Shown here piece by piece: positions 34,231 to 46,209 of a stretch of 64,000 nucleotides of DNA; position 1 is the stretch's first letter, and every line of letters begins with the position of its first letter. The position numbers and the translations under genes were made by a program. The notes beneath the pieces were generated by a model. The model had not been told where the DNA came from and made no database searches. It saw only the letters and a program-made list of their open reading frames with translations. The DNA comes from Acanthosepion lycidas (lineage: Eukaryota > Mollusca > Cephalopoda > Sepiida > Sepiidae). Location of the stretch: the NCBI GenBank assembly GCA_963932145.1, contig OZ010586.1, positions 54,605,943 to 54,669,942 of the forward strand. Direction: 5' to 3'.

Positions 34231-36850
34231 ATGCCTATCAAGATAGCCAGGTTGAATGCGAATAGCTTGAGGGATCGGGGTAATGCTTCCCGCCTGCTTC
34301 GTGACATCTTGTTCGGTGTGGGTGTCGCCGTGATCCAGGAGACGCACTTTGTTTGCAAAGTTGATGTTTGTGTGCTGTCTAATGACTTTTTCATATATTC
34401 AGCATACAGAGTTCGACTGGCTAGAAGCGTCTCCTTGCTGGTTAAGCGTACCATGGTTGCGAGGGTGGAACTTGTTCACGCCGATGCGAAGGGTCGGTTG
34501 ATTGTGACCGATATTGCCGTGAAAAGGGTTCGTTCCGGATGGTTGCGGTTTATGCGCCCAACAACCAGGAGGCACGCATCTCGTTTTTTCATCAGCTTGG
34601 ACTGTTCCTGGTGGATTCGTTGCGCCTAGTCTTAGTGATGGAGCTAGCAAGAGGTTGAGCGATCGTAGCTTGGTGGATTCGATTGGCGAATTTGATCTCG
34701 CTGATAGATACCGGGTTGATCACCCCGTAGGGAAGATGTAAACGTGGACATGTAGTTTGCCATCTACCCAGATATCCAGCTACCGAGATAGAATGTTAGT
34801 CATATGGTCCGATATAGATCTGTTAGATTGTCCAACAATCTGGTTTGTCTATGTGGACCACAGACTTTTCTGTGCCCGGTTGTTGTTAGACTCTAAGCCT
34901 AGAATGGCTGCATACTGGAAGTACAATCTGTATTTGCTGCACAGGCGGGACTTCCGGCAACAGCTGATTAGCTTAGTGCAGCGGGAACAAGTGGGGGCGG
35001 TTATCAGGAATAGGTGGTGGGAAAGGTTTAAGGATGGGATTAAGTCTTTCACTACCAAATATATCGAGCGATACCAGGTTCAGGGTGCTAGGTTTAACAT
35101 GTTAAACGAGATGTCTGGCAAAGCCGTGAATATTGGTGCAGAATTGCCCAAGGAAGAGATCTGTCGAGGTTCCGATCGTTACATTTGGGAGGTCGATGTC
35201 CCGGAGGGGCGTACTCTGAGGTCGGCCGATGACATGTGCGAGGTGTTTCGGCGGCATTTCGAGAGCCGGTTTACCAGGGAGCCTGTGACGAAGACTTTCG
35301 CAGCTATTTGGCTGACTTCGCTCGGCTTTCGCCAACTGAAGCGGCTAGCTGCGCTGGTGGGATCACGGAATGCAATGTTTACGCGGCATTGAAGAGGGTT
35401 GACAGTGGCAAGTCTCTCGGAATTGATTTGTTAACCTAGGAATTGTACTTGAGGCTGTCCCACATCTTGGTTCCGGTTTTGACTGCCTGGTTCCGCCAGG
35501 TGTTCGTCCCCGACCAGATCTCCATGAGTGTGATCTCCCTGTTGTAAAAGGGTGTTAGGCAGCGTTACAAGTCCATAACTCTGCTAAACACTGTTGCCAA
35601 GATTCTGTTCAGAGCAACCTGTATCTGTTCCTCACAATCCTAGAGGGTGTAAAAGACGACGGGCAACCCGAGATGATCAGTTCAAGGCTTTTGATAGGGT
35701 TAACCATTAGTACCTGGCTGCTGTCCTGCAGGCCGCCGGATTCGAACCTGATTTCTGCTGGTGGTTTAACCACCTATATCGCTCCCCCAGTTCTGTGGTG
35801 CAAGTGAACGGAAATCGGTCGAGTGCTTTTACACTGTCTTGGACGGTTCAACGTGGTTGCCCGTTGTCGCCCCTACTTAGCACTTTGGCGTTAGAGCCTC
35901 TCCTTCGCCGGCTGAGGGACAGGCCCTACGTGGAATCGCTGTCTCTGGGGGGTGGGGGGCTCAAGCCGGGGTTCCCATATGCGAATGACGTATCCACTTT
36001 CGTGTCATCCCGCAGCGACATTCAGATGGTGCTGAAGGCACTTGTGCGGTACGAAAAGATCATGGGAGTCAGGATTAACCACGACAAGTCTTCCAGCTTG
36101 CAGTTAGGTGCCTGGAAGGGGGTCGATCTTCCGGTGCCCTTTGGTTGGACGGCCCTGTCCGCATTTTCAGGGTGCGGTTTAGAATCTAGCTAGAGAAAAA
36201 TTGGTCAGAAGTATAAGCAAAGGTTGGCGCGTTGGTCGAGATCTGGCACTGAATGCGGTTGTCCTTGAAGGTTAAGGGTGAGGTGTGTGCCACTTAATCT
36301 TTCCTCTCATCCACTATCAGCTGGCTGTACTTCATCTCTGTAATCGAGAGCATGCCTTTCTCCCTCTTGTGGCGTGACACAAACATCACGTCAACAGAGA
36401 TGTCTATGCCAATCGTCCGTGTCATAGGTACTGGGAATGCCACACTTGATGAGTCACCAAGGAATGAGAGCCATCGTAGTCACAGGGGTCAGTCAGATTT
36501 CCTCCTCGAGCGTCGATCGGCTTTGAGGGTCATTCCTCGGTCCAGTGACCTTTCTTGGCCTAGGAGAGTCTTGTATCGGAAATTAGTGGAGGGAGTCGCG
36601 AAGGATCTGCTCTGCGACTGGTTCGGTTTGTCAGTGACCAAGTTGCACATTTGATCGTCGGCGGTGGATTATCTCAGCAACCCTGAGTTTTCGTTTACCT
36701 GGCATTTGATTCAGAATAGGCTATCTCTCAATGATTTATCTTTCAGATGGGACTTGGAGGAATTACCTGACTGCCATCGGTGTTACCTTGGCTAAGAGGA
36801 AACGGCTTCGCACACTTTCTACCACTGTCTTCGGGTGCGCTCCCTCTGAG
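34231..36850 (+). pseudogene. LINE ORF2 remnant: endonuclease, reverse transcriptase, Cys/His end
   Basis: ATG 34231 opens an apurinic-endonuclease-like domain (MPIKIARLNANSLRDRGNAS, 'AVIQETHFV' with the catalytic Glu). The domain then loses the segment that should carry the GDWN motif, near 34625-34700. The linker 34757-35392 reads WWERFKDGIKSF and more. The reverse transcriptase shows 'KAFDRVNH', 'GCPLSPLLSTLALEPLLRRL', and the active-site box as YANDV at 35978-35992. The usual YADD-type box has a first Asp, and here it is Asn. The C-terminus keeps a CHRC...HTFYHC zinc-knuckle-like cluster near 36777-36832. Stops and frameshifts throughout. Confidence 0.85.
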
Positions 36851-37712
36851 ACTACATCAGTGAGTTGACGGTAATCTGTATTCTCATCAGGATCTGATCA
36901 GATTTGAGCATCAGCACCGGATGAAGATTAGAACTGAGAGAAAGCGTTTGGTATTGACATATTTCAGCGAAAGTCGGGTAACTGTGACGAGCCTGTTTTG
37001 CGTGAACGGGGGTAGGCTTGATTTTCTTTTTTAAGTTCACTTAAGTCACATCGGAGTGGTTTCCTGTGGAAACCTCCCCTTGTTAAGATAGACTCTTCTA
37101 TACCTAGCTAATGTGAGTAAATGTTGTTCCCGGCCTGTGCCCTGTTTCTCCCTATGATCCCAGTTGAGATTCCCAACCTCCCTAATTTGTTTTGGCCTGC
37201 CCTTTGCATTTCGACTGGGTCAATTTTTTGAATTTTCTAATGTCCATAATTTTTTTTCATCCTTCCCCCTCTTTTAGATTCTTGATTTTGTCAGGAGAAA
37301 AATACAACGGCAACTATTATTTGATGAGTGGACGGATTTTACTAACATCATTCTTTTTCAGTTTGTTTTCAAGATCATTACCCCTATCCACATCATTTCA
37401 TAACATTAATATAATTTTTATATATATTTTTGTATATGCAATTGTATATATTGGAATTTTGACGTCATGGGGTGTTTTTTTTGGTATATGCCCTGTGTGT
37501 GAGGTATTTTGGTGTATGTAGGAATGAATGGTGACAGGCAGATTCTTATGGTGAATGAGTAAATTCTAATGAATGAATGTGTTGTGAATCTGATTAGCTA
37601 GGTATAAGATAGTGTCGACCAGACTTGATCATTCACCCCCATTTTTTCTGCCTTGTGCCACAATTACTGTATTCATTCAGTAATATATCAAAGATAATCA
37701 ACATTTGTAAAG
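36851..37712 (+). other. LINE 3' untranslated region
   Basis: Aligns along its length with the reverse complement of 24453-25270. It ends near 'ataatcaacattt', beyond which the two copies diverge. There is no poly-A tail. Confidence 0.75.
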
Positions 37713-38825
37713 CGTGTTTCATTAAGACGGATTATGTATAAAGGTGTTTCATTAAGATGGATCAAAGTCAGCAGTAAATAAATCAGTGTTATTGGTGAAA
37801 ATTTATTTCTCTATTGGATCATGTTATTTAAGTCATGGCAATTAAGTGTGAAAGATAATATCATCCAAATGTTCACCAAATCTGAAAGAAAAAGAAAAAA
37901 TCATTAAACTCTTAAACTTAATTCACATTAAAATCTGTCCAAGTTATAAAGATTTTTTGTAGTTCTGTATATTTTTATACTTGAAAAAAAATGGTTAAAA
38001 AAATTGTTTAAATATAATTTGATGACAGACAGACAGACATTCTATTGAAATATTGTTTAATATTGTCAATCATTGTTTGTTTTTCTTTATTTTTTCTTAA
38101 ATTGTGCTCTTGTCTTAACTTTATTTTAATGAAATCTAATTAAAGGTAATTTTATAACATTTAAAAATGTCCATTCAATTTTAATAATTATTTATTTAAT
38201 TATAAAAGATTGTTTAGCATTTTCTCTTAGCAAATTGATAGGTTTCATCAAATTCTTACATATGAATGTGGACAGCCAAAAAAATAAATTGTGTTTTTTA
38301 ATTAAATCAGAAATAATTAAAAACTGCTAAAGCTAAATAAAAATATTTTCTTTAAATACATATAATTCTGACTGAATTGTCAACATTGAAGATTTTTTTT
38401 TAAATCTTCTAGCAAGAAGACAATTTTAACTTGGATGTAAACACAAAGCTTTGATTTCAGTGTTACATTTTTAAAGCAATGAATAAAATATGTTTTGCTT
38501 TTACCATGTTATAGTTATTAGATTGCATAGTTATTCAATATAATATGATCATATGATGATTGAAAAAAAAAACATTTCTTTTAGATTATTATATCTGCAT
38601 TCTTGTCAAAATGTGCAAAATAGATATTATGTAAATTAAAACAAAATGATTGAAAGTAGTCCACCAGTATTATTGATTTATGTAAACAATTTAAAATATG
38701 GGAAAAAATAATGCATGGTTTTTTGTCCTGTTATAGATTTTAAGTGTAAACAAACACAAAATATCATAATAATTAGAAAAAAAACAAAAAAAAAGAAACA
38801 TCCCAATGAAATTATAAATATTATT
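37713..38825. other. AT-rich DNA, no gene seen
   Basis: No supported feature. It begins with a short direct duplication of 'gtgtttcattaagacggat' (about 37719 and 37742). A short inverted repeat, gaagatttttttttaaatcttc, lies near 38388-38409. Confidence 0.5.
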
Positions 38826-38826
38826 T

Positions 38827-38829
<3 letters not shown>

Positions 38830-38897
<68 letters not shown>
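38830..38897. repeat. (TA)n microsatellite
   Basis: About 34 TA units. It is followed by 'gatgaggggtgatccccaaaacaaact', which resembles 'ggttggtgataaccccgaaaacaaact' next to the (TA)n tract in the LINE 3' region at 24.8 kb. Confidence 0.9.
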
Positions 38898-38900
<3 letters not shown>

Positions 38901-38959
38901 AATTGGATGAATGATCATGAAAGATGAGGGGTGATCCCCAAAACAAACTAAATATTGAT

Positions 38960-39240
38960 TTTTTTTAATTTGTGATTATAATCATGATGCATCTTTTTGC
39001 TTCTCCCATTTCCCTTAAAATTTCCCCATTCCTCACATGCTCCATCCATGTCATTCTCTGTATTCTTCTGCAGACCCACATCTCTATTGCTTCATGCCAC
39101 CTCTGTGGGTAAATTGTCAAGCATTCACTGCCAAATATGAGGAATGATATTAGATAGCAATTCAGCACTTTTTCTTTGTTTCTAATGAACTTTTCCTGTT
39201 TCTTAGTACTTTGCTTAGTTTTTGAGAGGCACTTTCACCA
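38960..39240 (-). pseudogene. LINE ORF2 C-terminal remnant, antisense, copy 2
   Basis: The minus-strand frame 38965-39168 reads SECLTIYPQRWHEAIEMWVC, then RRIQRMTWMEHVRNGEILRE and MGEAKRC. It is the same block as at 6.4-6.9 kb ('CWTIS...LE..MWF.RRM.RISWTE.V.N.E.L...'). It would be the region just after the reverse transcriptase of an RTE/R4/CR1-like LINE. It is truncated on both sides; the 'LGHV.RR' block that should follow is absent. On its 3' side are a short tail and the (TA)n tract at 38830-38897. Confidence 0.65.
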
Positions 39241-40540
39241 TTCTAAAGCACCTTTGAATATTCAGGTCATATTTTCCATTGTCTGTTAAAACATTTCTCA
39301 GATTAGTTAAAACATAATATTTTATAGTTTAATAACAAAACATTTGCTCCAAATAAGGAGTAACAACTTTGAAATATAGCTACAACAGTTAAGATATACT
39401 TTTAAACATGTCAATTATAAACAAAGCATGAACTGATTTACAATTTTTAATTGACTCTTTGTCATGGTTGACAATGAGAGTAACAGCTTTTGGCTGCTAC
39501 TTTTGGCTACTACTTGAATCTTCATTTTCTGATAAAACTTCTTGTCTCAGAATGATATCAATTGTATTTCAATGATATGGCAGCAAAATGTAACCATGTT
39601 TTTATACGTAACTCATAATCTTTCCATCAACTCTCATATTTGATACTTCACATATTCTACTAACAATTGTAAGTTAAATGTTTGTTTGCACAAATTGTCT
39701 GTAAAATCTCATCTGGATCAAAACTGTGATATTTGATTCTCATTAAAATCATGAAATGTCAAATGTTCATTTGGCAAATAATTTATCCTGCAGAATAAAA
39801 GGAATTGAAATAAAATAAAAACACTTGTAGAAAAGAATCCAAACTTGTTATTGTTAGTCACATTTACTTCATTCTTCAAAGTAAACAAAAATTTTGCATA
39901 TGAGAAAAACTTTTGGGATTATTTGAAACTCTGAAGATAATTTGTTTTATAAAGAGATACAAGTTCAATCAAATTATAAATACGCATTAAAATTTTAGAG
40001 AATTTAGTCAGCATTCAATTACATTGTAAATGTATTTTATTTATACAGAAAAAAGGTTATAAACTTTTCTTGGTATCTTAGATTTGATATATATAAGAAG
40101 ATTACACACTCTGCAATCATGATTAGATTCCGAGATTTGTTTTCTTAAATGTCAAATAATATTTTTAAACTGCTTTGCATTAGATTTTCTTTTACTTAAG
40201 GGAGGAAATATTGATTGAATTGTACCAATTTATTTGTAACCCAATTCTGAAACCCATTTCCATAAAAAAATATTACTCTTCTTAAGACAAAAGTGATGTT
40301 CAATTGTAATGTCTGAAAAAGCCCATAAAAATAGGAATGAAAGAATGGAAGAAGTCCTGGAATAAATCTATTTAAGAGAAGATGGTAACATTAAAGAAAC
40401 ACAACAGACGCATAAAACAACAGAAACATAACAAAGGATACAATGTTTGGCTGGAAATTACTTATTAAATATAGAGACATAATCAAAAGTCTTTTGTCAG
40501 TATATATAATGCATTAAGTGTATAATGAGAGCTATGATGT
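39241..40540. other. AT-rich DNA, no gene seen
   Basis: No supported reading frame or repeat. Confidence 0.5.
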
Positions 40541-40557
40541 AACAATGAGGAATGAAA

Positions 40558-41512
40558 AGTATAAGTGTATAATGTCAGCTTTGATGTGAAGTGTATAATG
40601 AAGAAAAAAAGTATATAATAAGTGTATAATGTCAGCTTTGATGTGAAGTGTATAATGAAGAAAGGAAGTATATAATAAGTGTATAATGTCAGCTTTGATG
40701 TGAAGTGTATAATGAAGAAAAAAAGTATATAATAAGTGTATAATGTCAGCTTTGATGTGAAGTGTATAATGAAGAAAGGAAGTATATAATAAGTGTATAA
40801 TGTCAGCTTTGATGTGAAGTGTATAATGAAGAAAAAAAGTATATAATAAGTGTATAATGTCAGCTTTGATGTGAAGTGTATAATGAAGAAAGGAAGTATA
40901 TAATAAGTGTATAATGTCAGCTTTGATGTGAAGTGTATAATGAAGAAAAAAGTACATAATAAGTGTATAATGTCAACTTTGATGTAAAGTGTATAATAAA
41001 GAAAGGAAGTATATAATAAGTGTATAATGTCAGCTTTGATGTGAAGTGTATAATGAAGAAAAAAAGTATATAATAAGTGTATAATGTCAGCTTTGATGTA
41101 AAGTGTATAATAAAGAAAGGAAGTATATAATAAGTGTATAATGTCAGCTTTGATGTAAAGTGTATAATGAAGAAAGGAAGTATATAATAAGTGTATAATG
41201 TCAGCTTTGATGTGAAGTGTATAATGAAGAAAAAAGTATATAAGTGTATAATGTCAGCTTTGATGTAAAGTGTATAATAAAGAAAGGAAGTATATAATAA
41301 GTGTATAATGTCAGCTTTGATGTAAAGTGTATAATAAAGAAAGGAAGTATATAATAAGTGTATAATGTCAGCTTTGATGTAAAGTGTATAATAAAGAAAG
41401 GAAGTATATAATAAGTGTATAATGTCAGCTTTGATGTAAAGTATATAATAAAGAAAGGAAGTATATAATAAGTGTATAATGTCAACTTTGATGTAAAGTG
41501 TATAATAAAGCA
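40558..41512. repeat. 57-bp satellite block, about 17 copies
   Basis: Unit core gtgtataatgtcagctttga followed by 'tgtgaagtgtataatgaagaaa.gaagtatataata'. Between about 40560 and 40960 two variants alternate strictly, one with gaagaaaaaaag and one with gaagaaaggaag, giving a 114-bp higher-order period. From about 40980 on, a different variant with 'gtaaagtgtataataaagaaagg' dominates. One unit near 41227-41250 is shortened. Because 57 is 3 x 19, the minus strand stays open in long frames (40532-40957 and 40917-41540) that encode a 19-residue Tyr/Leu/Ile-rich repeat. The frames are a by-product of the unit length, not evidence of a gene. Confidence 0.95.
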
Positions 41513-41699
41513 GAAAGATAAAATAACAGTAGATGGTCAACTATAATACGGATGTATGAAAGATGGAAATTAATAAAATTGTTTGAAAACAAACTTAGAA
41601 ATGTACAAAGATCAACAGAAATCACAATGTCAAAAAGAAAAGGTCAATATGTATCAGGGAAATGGACATAATGAGAGAGATAAGACAATTTCTTTTTTT

Positions 41700-42120
41700 A
41701 ATTGTTTCATCTCAAATAAGGCAACAGTGCCATGAGGACGCAGGGGAAGGTTTTGATGAGGGGGAGTGAGGAAAGCACAATATTAGAACAGAGTTCAGGA
41801 AAACAGAAGATGGTGATTGACATTGCATTTAAATGTTTGAATATTGTAGGTAGCAAGGAAGCAAAAAAACATAGTTGCCAATCTAGTAGCATATTGAAAT
41901 TAATGTGGTCCGGAACCAGGGGAAAAAGCTTATCAGAATAACTGCCATGAAAATATTTGATAAAAAACAGAGAAAAGCCACATCCTGTTGGTGAGAAAGT
42001 GAATGAAGTTGAGATGCCAGCTCAGAATCAATTACATAACATATCCCTTCTTTGAATTTTATCAAGAATCTTGAGATATATAGCAGGAGCACAAGACATG
42101 GCAGCAATATTCAACACACA
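41700..42120 (+). repeat. Old interspersed repeat, copy 2 (uninterrupted)
   Basis: The part at about 41930-42080 aligns with the two outer parts of 3045-3420 without the Penelope-like insert. The rest has no recognised coding capacity. Frames at 41707-41892 and 41883-42107 are not convincing. Confidence 0.55.
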
Positions 42121-42869
42121 GATTAATGGTAGATTTATAAATGTACACAATGAAGTTTGATGAGAAAAATTTACTGGCACGACTGAGTGAACCAACTTTT
42201 CTAGCAGCAGATGTAGAAATTGATTCAGTAAAGTCTTTCAACTTCTTGTTTGATGAAAATGTGAGCCCAAGAAGGTGTAGAGTGTTGCTCTCTTGGAGGT
42301 GTTAAAATTCACAAGTAATTTCTCACTCCAGTTAACCACTGATTGGAGGTTCTTTTTGAGACTAATTGCCAGGTTTACTTTGTTGAATTACATGATCATA
42401 ATGTAGGTAGGCAGAACACATAACAAATTAAAAAAAGAAAAGATAACAGGTGGAGTAAAATTTGTGTGTATGTTGTGTCTAATAGGTAGAAAATGCAGTA
42501 AGAAAAGACTAGAGAAGAAATAGAGATGCTTACTGGTAAGATATAGCAAAGGTTCAATCTTCAAGGAAGAAGTTATGAAAACCTTTGTTTAGTTTTGAAT
42601 TTTTCAATCGCTCATCATGATGATGATAATAATGATAACAGACAATTAGCAAAATATTCTTTAATAAAATAAGTTCTTAGAAATGTATTTGTAAAATAAT
42701 TATAAAATGATACTACAAAGAATGTAAAGCCACACTTCAAACATATGTACATTATATTGCATTCACAAACATTTACAGAATTCAGCCTTGTTATCAGGAG
42801 CCATTTTGAAAAGAGTAAAGCTGATAAACAGTGAGATAAACTGTTTGTTTCTTGGTCAAAACACTACTG
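42121..42869. other. AT-rich DNA, no gene seen
   Basis: No supported feature. Confidence 0.45.
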
Positions 42870-43181
42870 GCTTACAGCCACATAATGTTGAAACACCAGT
42901 TCTTGTAGAATCACCAGGTAAGCAACATGAAGCCTGGTCAATACCTTGATGGGTGACCACTTGGAAATACTAGGTGCTGTTAGCTTGGATGTGTGAGTGG
43001 TGTAATGCATAATGGCTTGGAATTGTTAATTGGAGAACTAAGTTCCAATTCTTGTTGAGATCATTATATTCATTTATGCACAAATATAATTGAAAAAGGA
43101 ATGAATACACCTCTTTTCACCCCAGCTATGGGTGTATTAGTAATATTTGCATCACTAAACCATTATCTAAAAAAAAAAATC
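42870..43181 (+). mobile_element. 5S rRNA-derived SINE (SINE3-like)
   Basis: Bases 42870-42988 match a 5S rRNA gene from end to end with scattered changes. Blocks are 'acagccacataatgttgaaa', caccagttcttgt, 'atcaccaggtaagcaac', 'agcctggtcaataccttgat' then gggtgaccacttgg, and 'ggtgctgttagctt'. The length of 119 is close to the usual 120. The internal control region is recognisable. A tail of about 190 bp follows and ends in an A run near 43171-43181. A lone 5S pseudogene would not need such a tail, so a 5S-headed SINE is the better reading. Its LINE partner is unknown. Confidence 0.75.
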
Positions 43182-43376
43182 TTATAATCTAAAAATATTT
43201 TGTGGCTTTAAATAAACTGCAAAGAGTTGATAATTCATAGAAAACAAATCAATCAATCAATCAAAACACTACTGCTTTAACTTCTAGATTTGGCCTTAAA
43301 CTACCAAAGTATCCAAGAAAATTTTCACTCTTTAGAATTTAACATTGAACCTGAATGAACATCTCATTGTAGGATT

Positions 43377-43400
43377 AATAATAATAATAATAATAATAAT
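43377..43400. repeat. (AAT)n microsatellite
   Basis: About eight units. Confidence 0.9.
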
Positions 43401-43490
43401 GAATGCAATGTTGACAAATTCTTCTTCAACTTGCTAGAAATTAATTATATAAAATATCAGTTGACAACCAAAAAACACTCTGCTACAAAA

Positions 43491-43494
<4 letters not shown>

Positions 43495-43546
<52 letters not shown>

Positions 43547-43564
43547 TGAGAGAGAGTGAGAGAG
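43495..43564. repeat. (TA)n(GA)n microsatellite
   Basis: About 14 TA units then a GA-rich run. It abuts the terminal repeat of the second mariner copy. Confidence 0.9.
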
Positions 43565-44330
43565 GTGCGATGGATAAATTGTCATTTAAATTATGCAAAA
43601 ATGAAAATAGCACTGACATTTCATTTTAACAGCTATATTTTAACAAAATTATACAAAAAATATATTGAAATGCTAAAATTCCCATTGGCTTCAACCACAG
43701 CTTCCAGATGAATCTCTTGCAACTTTTCTGGACAGTCCGCTTGTTTAAGTTTGTAAATGCTGTCATAATCCTTGCCTTCAGTTCATCTTTGGTATTACAA
43801 GGAGTTTTTCTGGCCTCTTGCTCAGCTGCACCCACACAAGGGGGGTGCAGTCTGAGGAGTTAGGTGGCCAGATGTAAGGGGTGATGTGTTTGCAGCAATT
43901 GTCTAACAGCTATGACTTGGTTCTCCTGCTTGTGTGGCATGGTGCAGAGTTCTGTTGCTAGATATAGGGTCTTCCAGCAGCCACACTCTTGACCCAGGGC
44001 AGCACTACCTCCTCAAGGCACTTGATGTAGGTCTCTGTGTTGAGTCTGAGGCACTCACCAACAAATTCAGTTCTTTTCTTATCAGAATGATCAGAGTGAA
44101 TTTTCCGAGCTACTGTACCTGTCTAATGACCATTAGACTCATTCAACTCTTTCTGAATCCTCTGCACTGTCCTCAGATTGACACCCAAACCCTTTGAAAT
44201 GTTCATATTGGAGCGTCTGGAGTGAATGTCATTTCCAAATTTCTGGCATAGTGAATTGTGTCATGGTGCTCTTTTTCTGACAGATGATGGCCAACTTATC
44301 CCCTATACTGTGCAATCAACAAAATCAAAA
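43563..44330 (-). mobile_element. Internally deleted mariner-type element, copy 2, minus strand
   Basis: Reverse-complement relative of 4036-4913. The end ggtgcgatggataaattgtc matches the right terminal repeat of copy 1. The other end is blurred near 44310-44330. Both copies go from the DNA-binding half straight to 'gaatttgttggtgagtgcctcagactcaacac' and on to the second-Asp region, so they share one deletion junction. The minus strand reads fragments such as ARKTPCNTKDELKARIMTAF. A short extra cca-rich stretch near 43827-43850 replaces the 'DYYVWG' block. It is non-autonomous. Confidence 0.8.
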
Positions 44331-45480
44331 ACAAATAACATGCATACTTTTAAACCTTTTAATGAGTTTCTCCTGCTACCAAATTAATCATCTGATGTGT
44401 GCTGTAAATTTGTAAACAAACAAGCAAGAAATTATGTGTCATGTTTTGGGAACATCATATTTTTCATTTTCAAAGAAAGAAGGTGAAAGTCAAGAGATAA
44501 CTAATAGAGGATTTATTTTGTTAAGAATCTAGTGTTTGAAATGAACATTGGTTTTCATACCATCATGGTGGAAGCAGTTTTAGTGTCACATGACTAAAAT
44601 AGGCTTATGATTAAAATTCATTTTGAACAGGCAACTGAGTTTTTAAAAAGTGTTAATGATGGGTAGCTCAATTTTGATACAAAGGAACTCCACATTTATA
44701 ATTGTTTTTTGCAGTTGGATTAGCTGAGTACTGTTGTATGGCCAACCATAACTTAATTTTATGGTTGTTAATTTGGGACTCTGCAGATTTGTGTTAAATG
44801 TTTATATATGGTACTTTGCTCAGAGAGGTCACAGGTCAGTGTTCAATGGGAAAATTTTGTGGCATGACTAAACTTATTGATTTTTTTATTAACCTGAACA
44901 CAGATTTATTTCAAACTCTGAACTATAGAAGGCATAAGCACTTCATTGGCTATTTGTCAACTACTTTTTTCTCTTCTTTGAAAATGACCAGTAATAGTTG
45001 AAAGTGCTCAGAATATTATACACGATTTCAGCAAGATCTTTTACAAATTTCTGTATTTATTTTATTCTATACCAGGAGAAACTCACAAAAACACTTAACA
45101 TATATTCTTTATATATTCTGTTTAACACATGCACACACACACACACACATGTGCGCACACACACATACATGCACTGACATTAGAAATTTGATAAAAATGT
45201 CTTAGCTGGTTTTATATATGTCTGATCAATATTTAAATATATTCTTCTATTGAGCACAATCTTTGAGCCGAAACCCTAATGAATTCCTTTCACAATTACT
45301 CAATTTTATATAACGTAGTGTAATCATAAATACATATATGACCTGATTGGTTTCAATCATGAATCATTGTAAAATTCATTTTAGGTAACTAGTAAACAAT
45401 GATCTGGAATTGTAATGAACGTAGTGATGGCACCTTACCTGACTCCATCATAAAAATTTAGGGTGTTGAATTAATAAGTA
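44331..45480. other. AT-rich DNA, no gene seen
   Basis: Only a (CA)n run at about 45128-45175 was noted. Confidence 0.45.
45128..45175. repeat. (CA)n microsatellite, interrupted
   Basis: Two (CA)n runs around 'tgtgcg'. Confidence 0.85.
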
Positions 45481-45489
45481 CTAAACACT

Positions 45490-46010
45490 TCAAATACCAC
45501 CTTGTATGGATCAGTTATAACAAATTTAGTATAGAAGATAAGAAAATTGGACTTAGAGTATGATGTGCTAGGGGTAGTTTTGCCGAATACCTCAATTGGC
45601 TACAAAACCAAAACATTAACCTAAAAACTAGTTATATACTTAAATACTTCATCAGATTTAGATATTCACATGGATGTGATCCATGGTGCCAAACCTGTTT
45701 AGAAATATCTAAACTGCCAGCTGTATACAACTACTTTTTCAGATTGATGATTAAAAATGACTTTGAGCGAGTGAAATGTGTAGGTTTTAGCAAGGACGAT
45801 CCTTGTTTGAATCTCATAGACTGACATTACAGAATCACAAAGAACTGTATCAAATAACAGAAACCACATCCCTTGAGGACTTTCAACAGCGGCAAGAACA
45901 AAAATGGATAGCACTTGTAACTCAAAGAGATAATGATAACATAATCAAGATGCTGACTTTCAATATCAATCTAAATGTTGGATAGGAAACGTTTATCAAT
46001 ACTGGAAAAA
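45490..46010 (+). pseudogene. Probable LINE ORF2 C-terminal remnant, copy 2
   Basis: Better-preserved relative of 17390-17860. The frame 45803-45985 reads NHKELYQITETTSLEDFQQR, then QEQKWIALVTQRDNDNIIKM and LTFNINLNVG. The upstream frame reads RYSHGCDPWCQTCLEISKL. The 'W..LV..RD.D.I' run resembles the terminal block of LINE reverse transcriptases, and there is no catalytic core. It ends about 110 bp before a mini-mariner hairpin. I cannot name the LINE clade, and a different kind of element is possible. Confidence 0.5.
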
Positions 46011-46126
46011 GTGATATAAATTACAGGACCTGAGAAACATCTTTACCTAAAAATTGTTTTGAGAGAAATATTTTATAAATTGAAAAGAAAACTAGCACTG
46101 ACTGCTCAGTCAATGAATACTAAATA

Positions 46127-46206
46127 TTAGGTTGGTGCAAAAATAATGTCGTTTTCTCACATATTAACATATGTGAGAAAACGACCTTATTTTTGAACCA
46201 ACCTAA
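46127..46206. mobile_element. 80-bp mini-mariner hairpin MITE, copy A
   Basis: An almost perfect palindrome. It starts ttaggttggtgcaaaaataa, has gtcgttttctcacatat at the inner stem, and closes with the reverse complement ending 'aaccaacctaa'. TA duplications flank it at 46125-46126 and 46207-46208. The length (80 bp) and ends are like the human MADE1 element, a derivative of Hsmar1-type mariners. Two or three mismatches in the stem. No coding capacity. Confidence 0.92.
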
Positions 46207-46209
46207 TAT

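Larger units (their letters stand above)
32110..37712 (+). mobile_element. Tx1-type LINE, near full length, decayed
   Basis: A 5.6-kb non-LTR retrotransposon. It has a pyrimidine-rich leader (32110-32556), ORF1 remnant (32557-34195), ORF2 remnant (34231 to about 36850) and a 3' untranslated region to about 37712. The 3' region matches the minus-strand copy at 24.5 kb. The endonuclease start and the 'GCPLSPLL...LEPLLRRLR' reverse transcriptase segment place it near the Tx1/L1 group as I remember it. The base composition is more balanced than the host DNA. No poly-A tail is seen; both copies end in 'cagtaatatatcaaagataatcaac'-like sequence. Multiple frameshifts and stops mean it is dead. Confidence 0.85.

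Noticed and set aside
33799..34347. Minus-strand frame of 182 codons
   Set aside because: Antisense shadow of the ORF1 C-terminal part and the ORF2 start. No domain was recognised, while the plus strand has readable LINE motifs.
40532..41540. Two long minus-strand frames (141 and 207 codons) encoding a 19-residue repeat
   Set aside because: They arise because the satellite unit is 57 bp. Both continue through the array in phase with the unit, and there is no start context, domain or non-repeat sequence.
42870..42988. Functional 5S rRNA gene
   Set aside because: Too many substitutions and a missing base or two in conserved stems, and it is followed by a SINE-like tail with an A run and not a simple T terminator.
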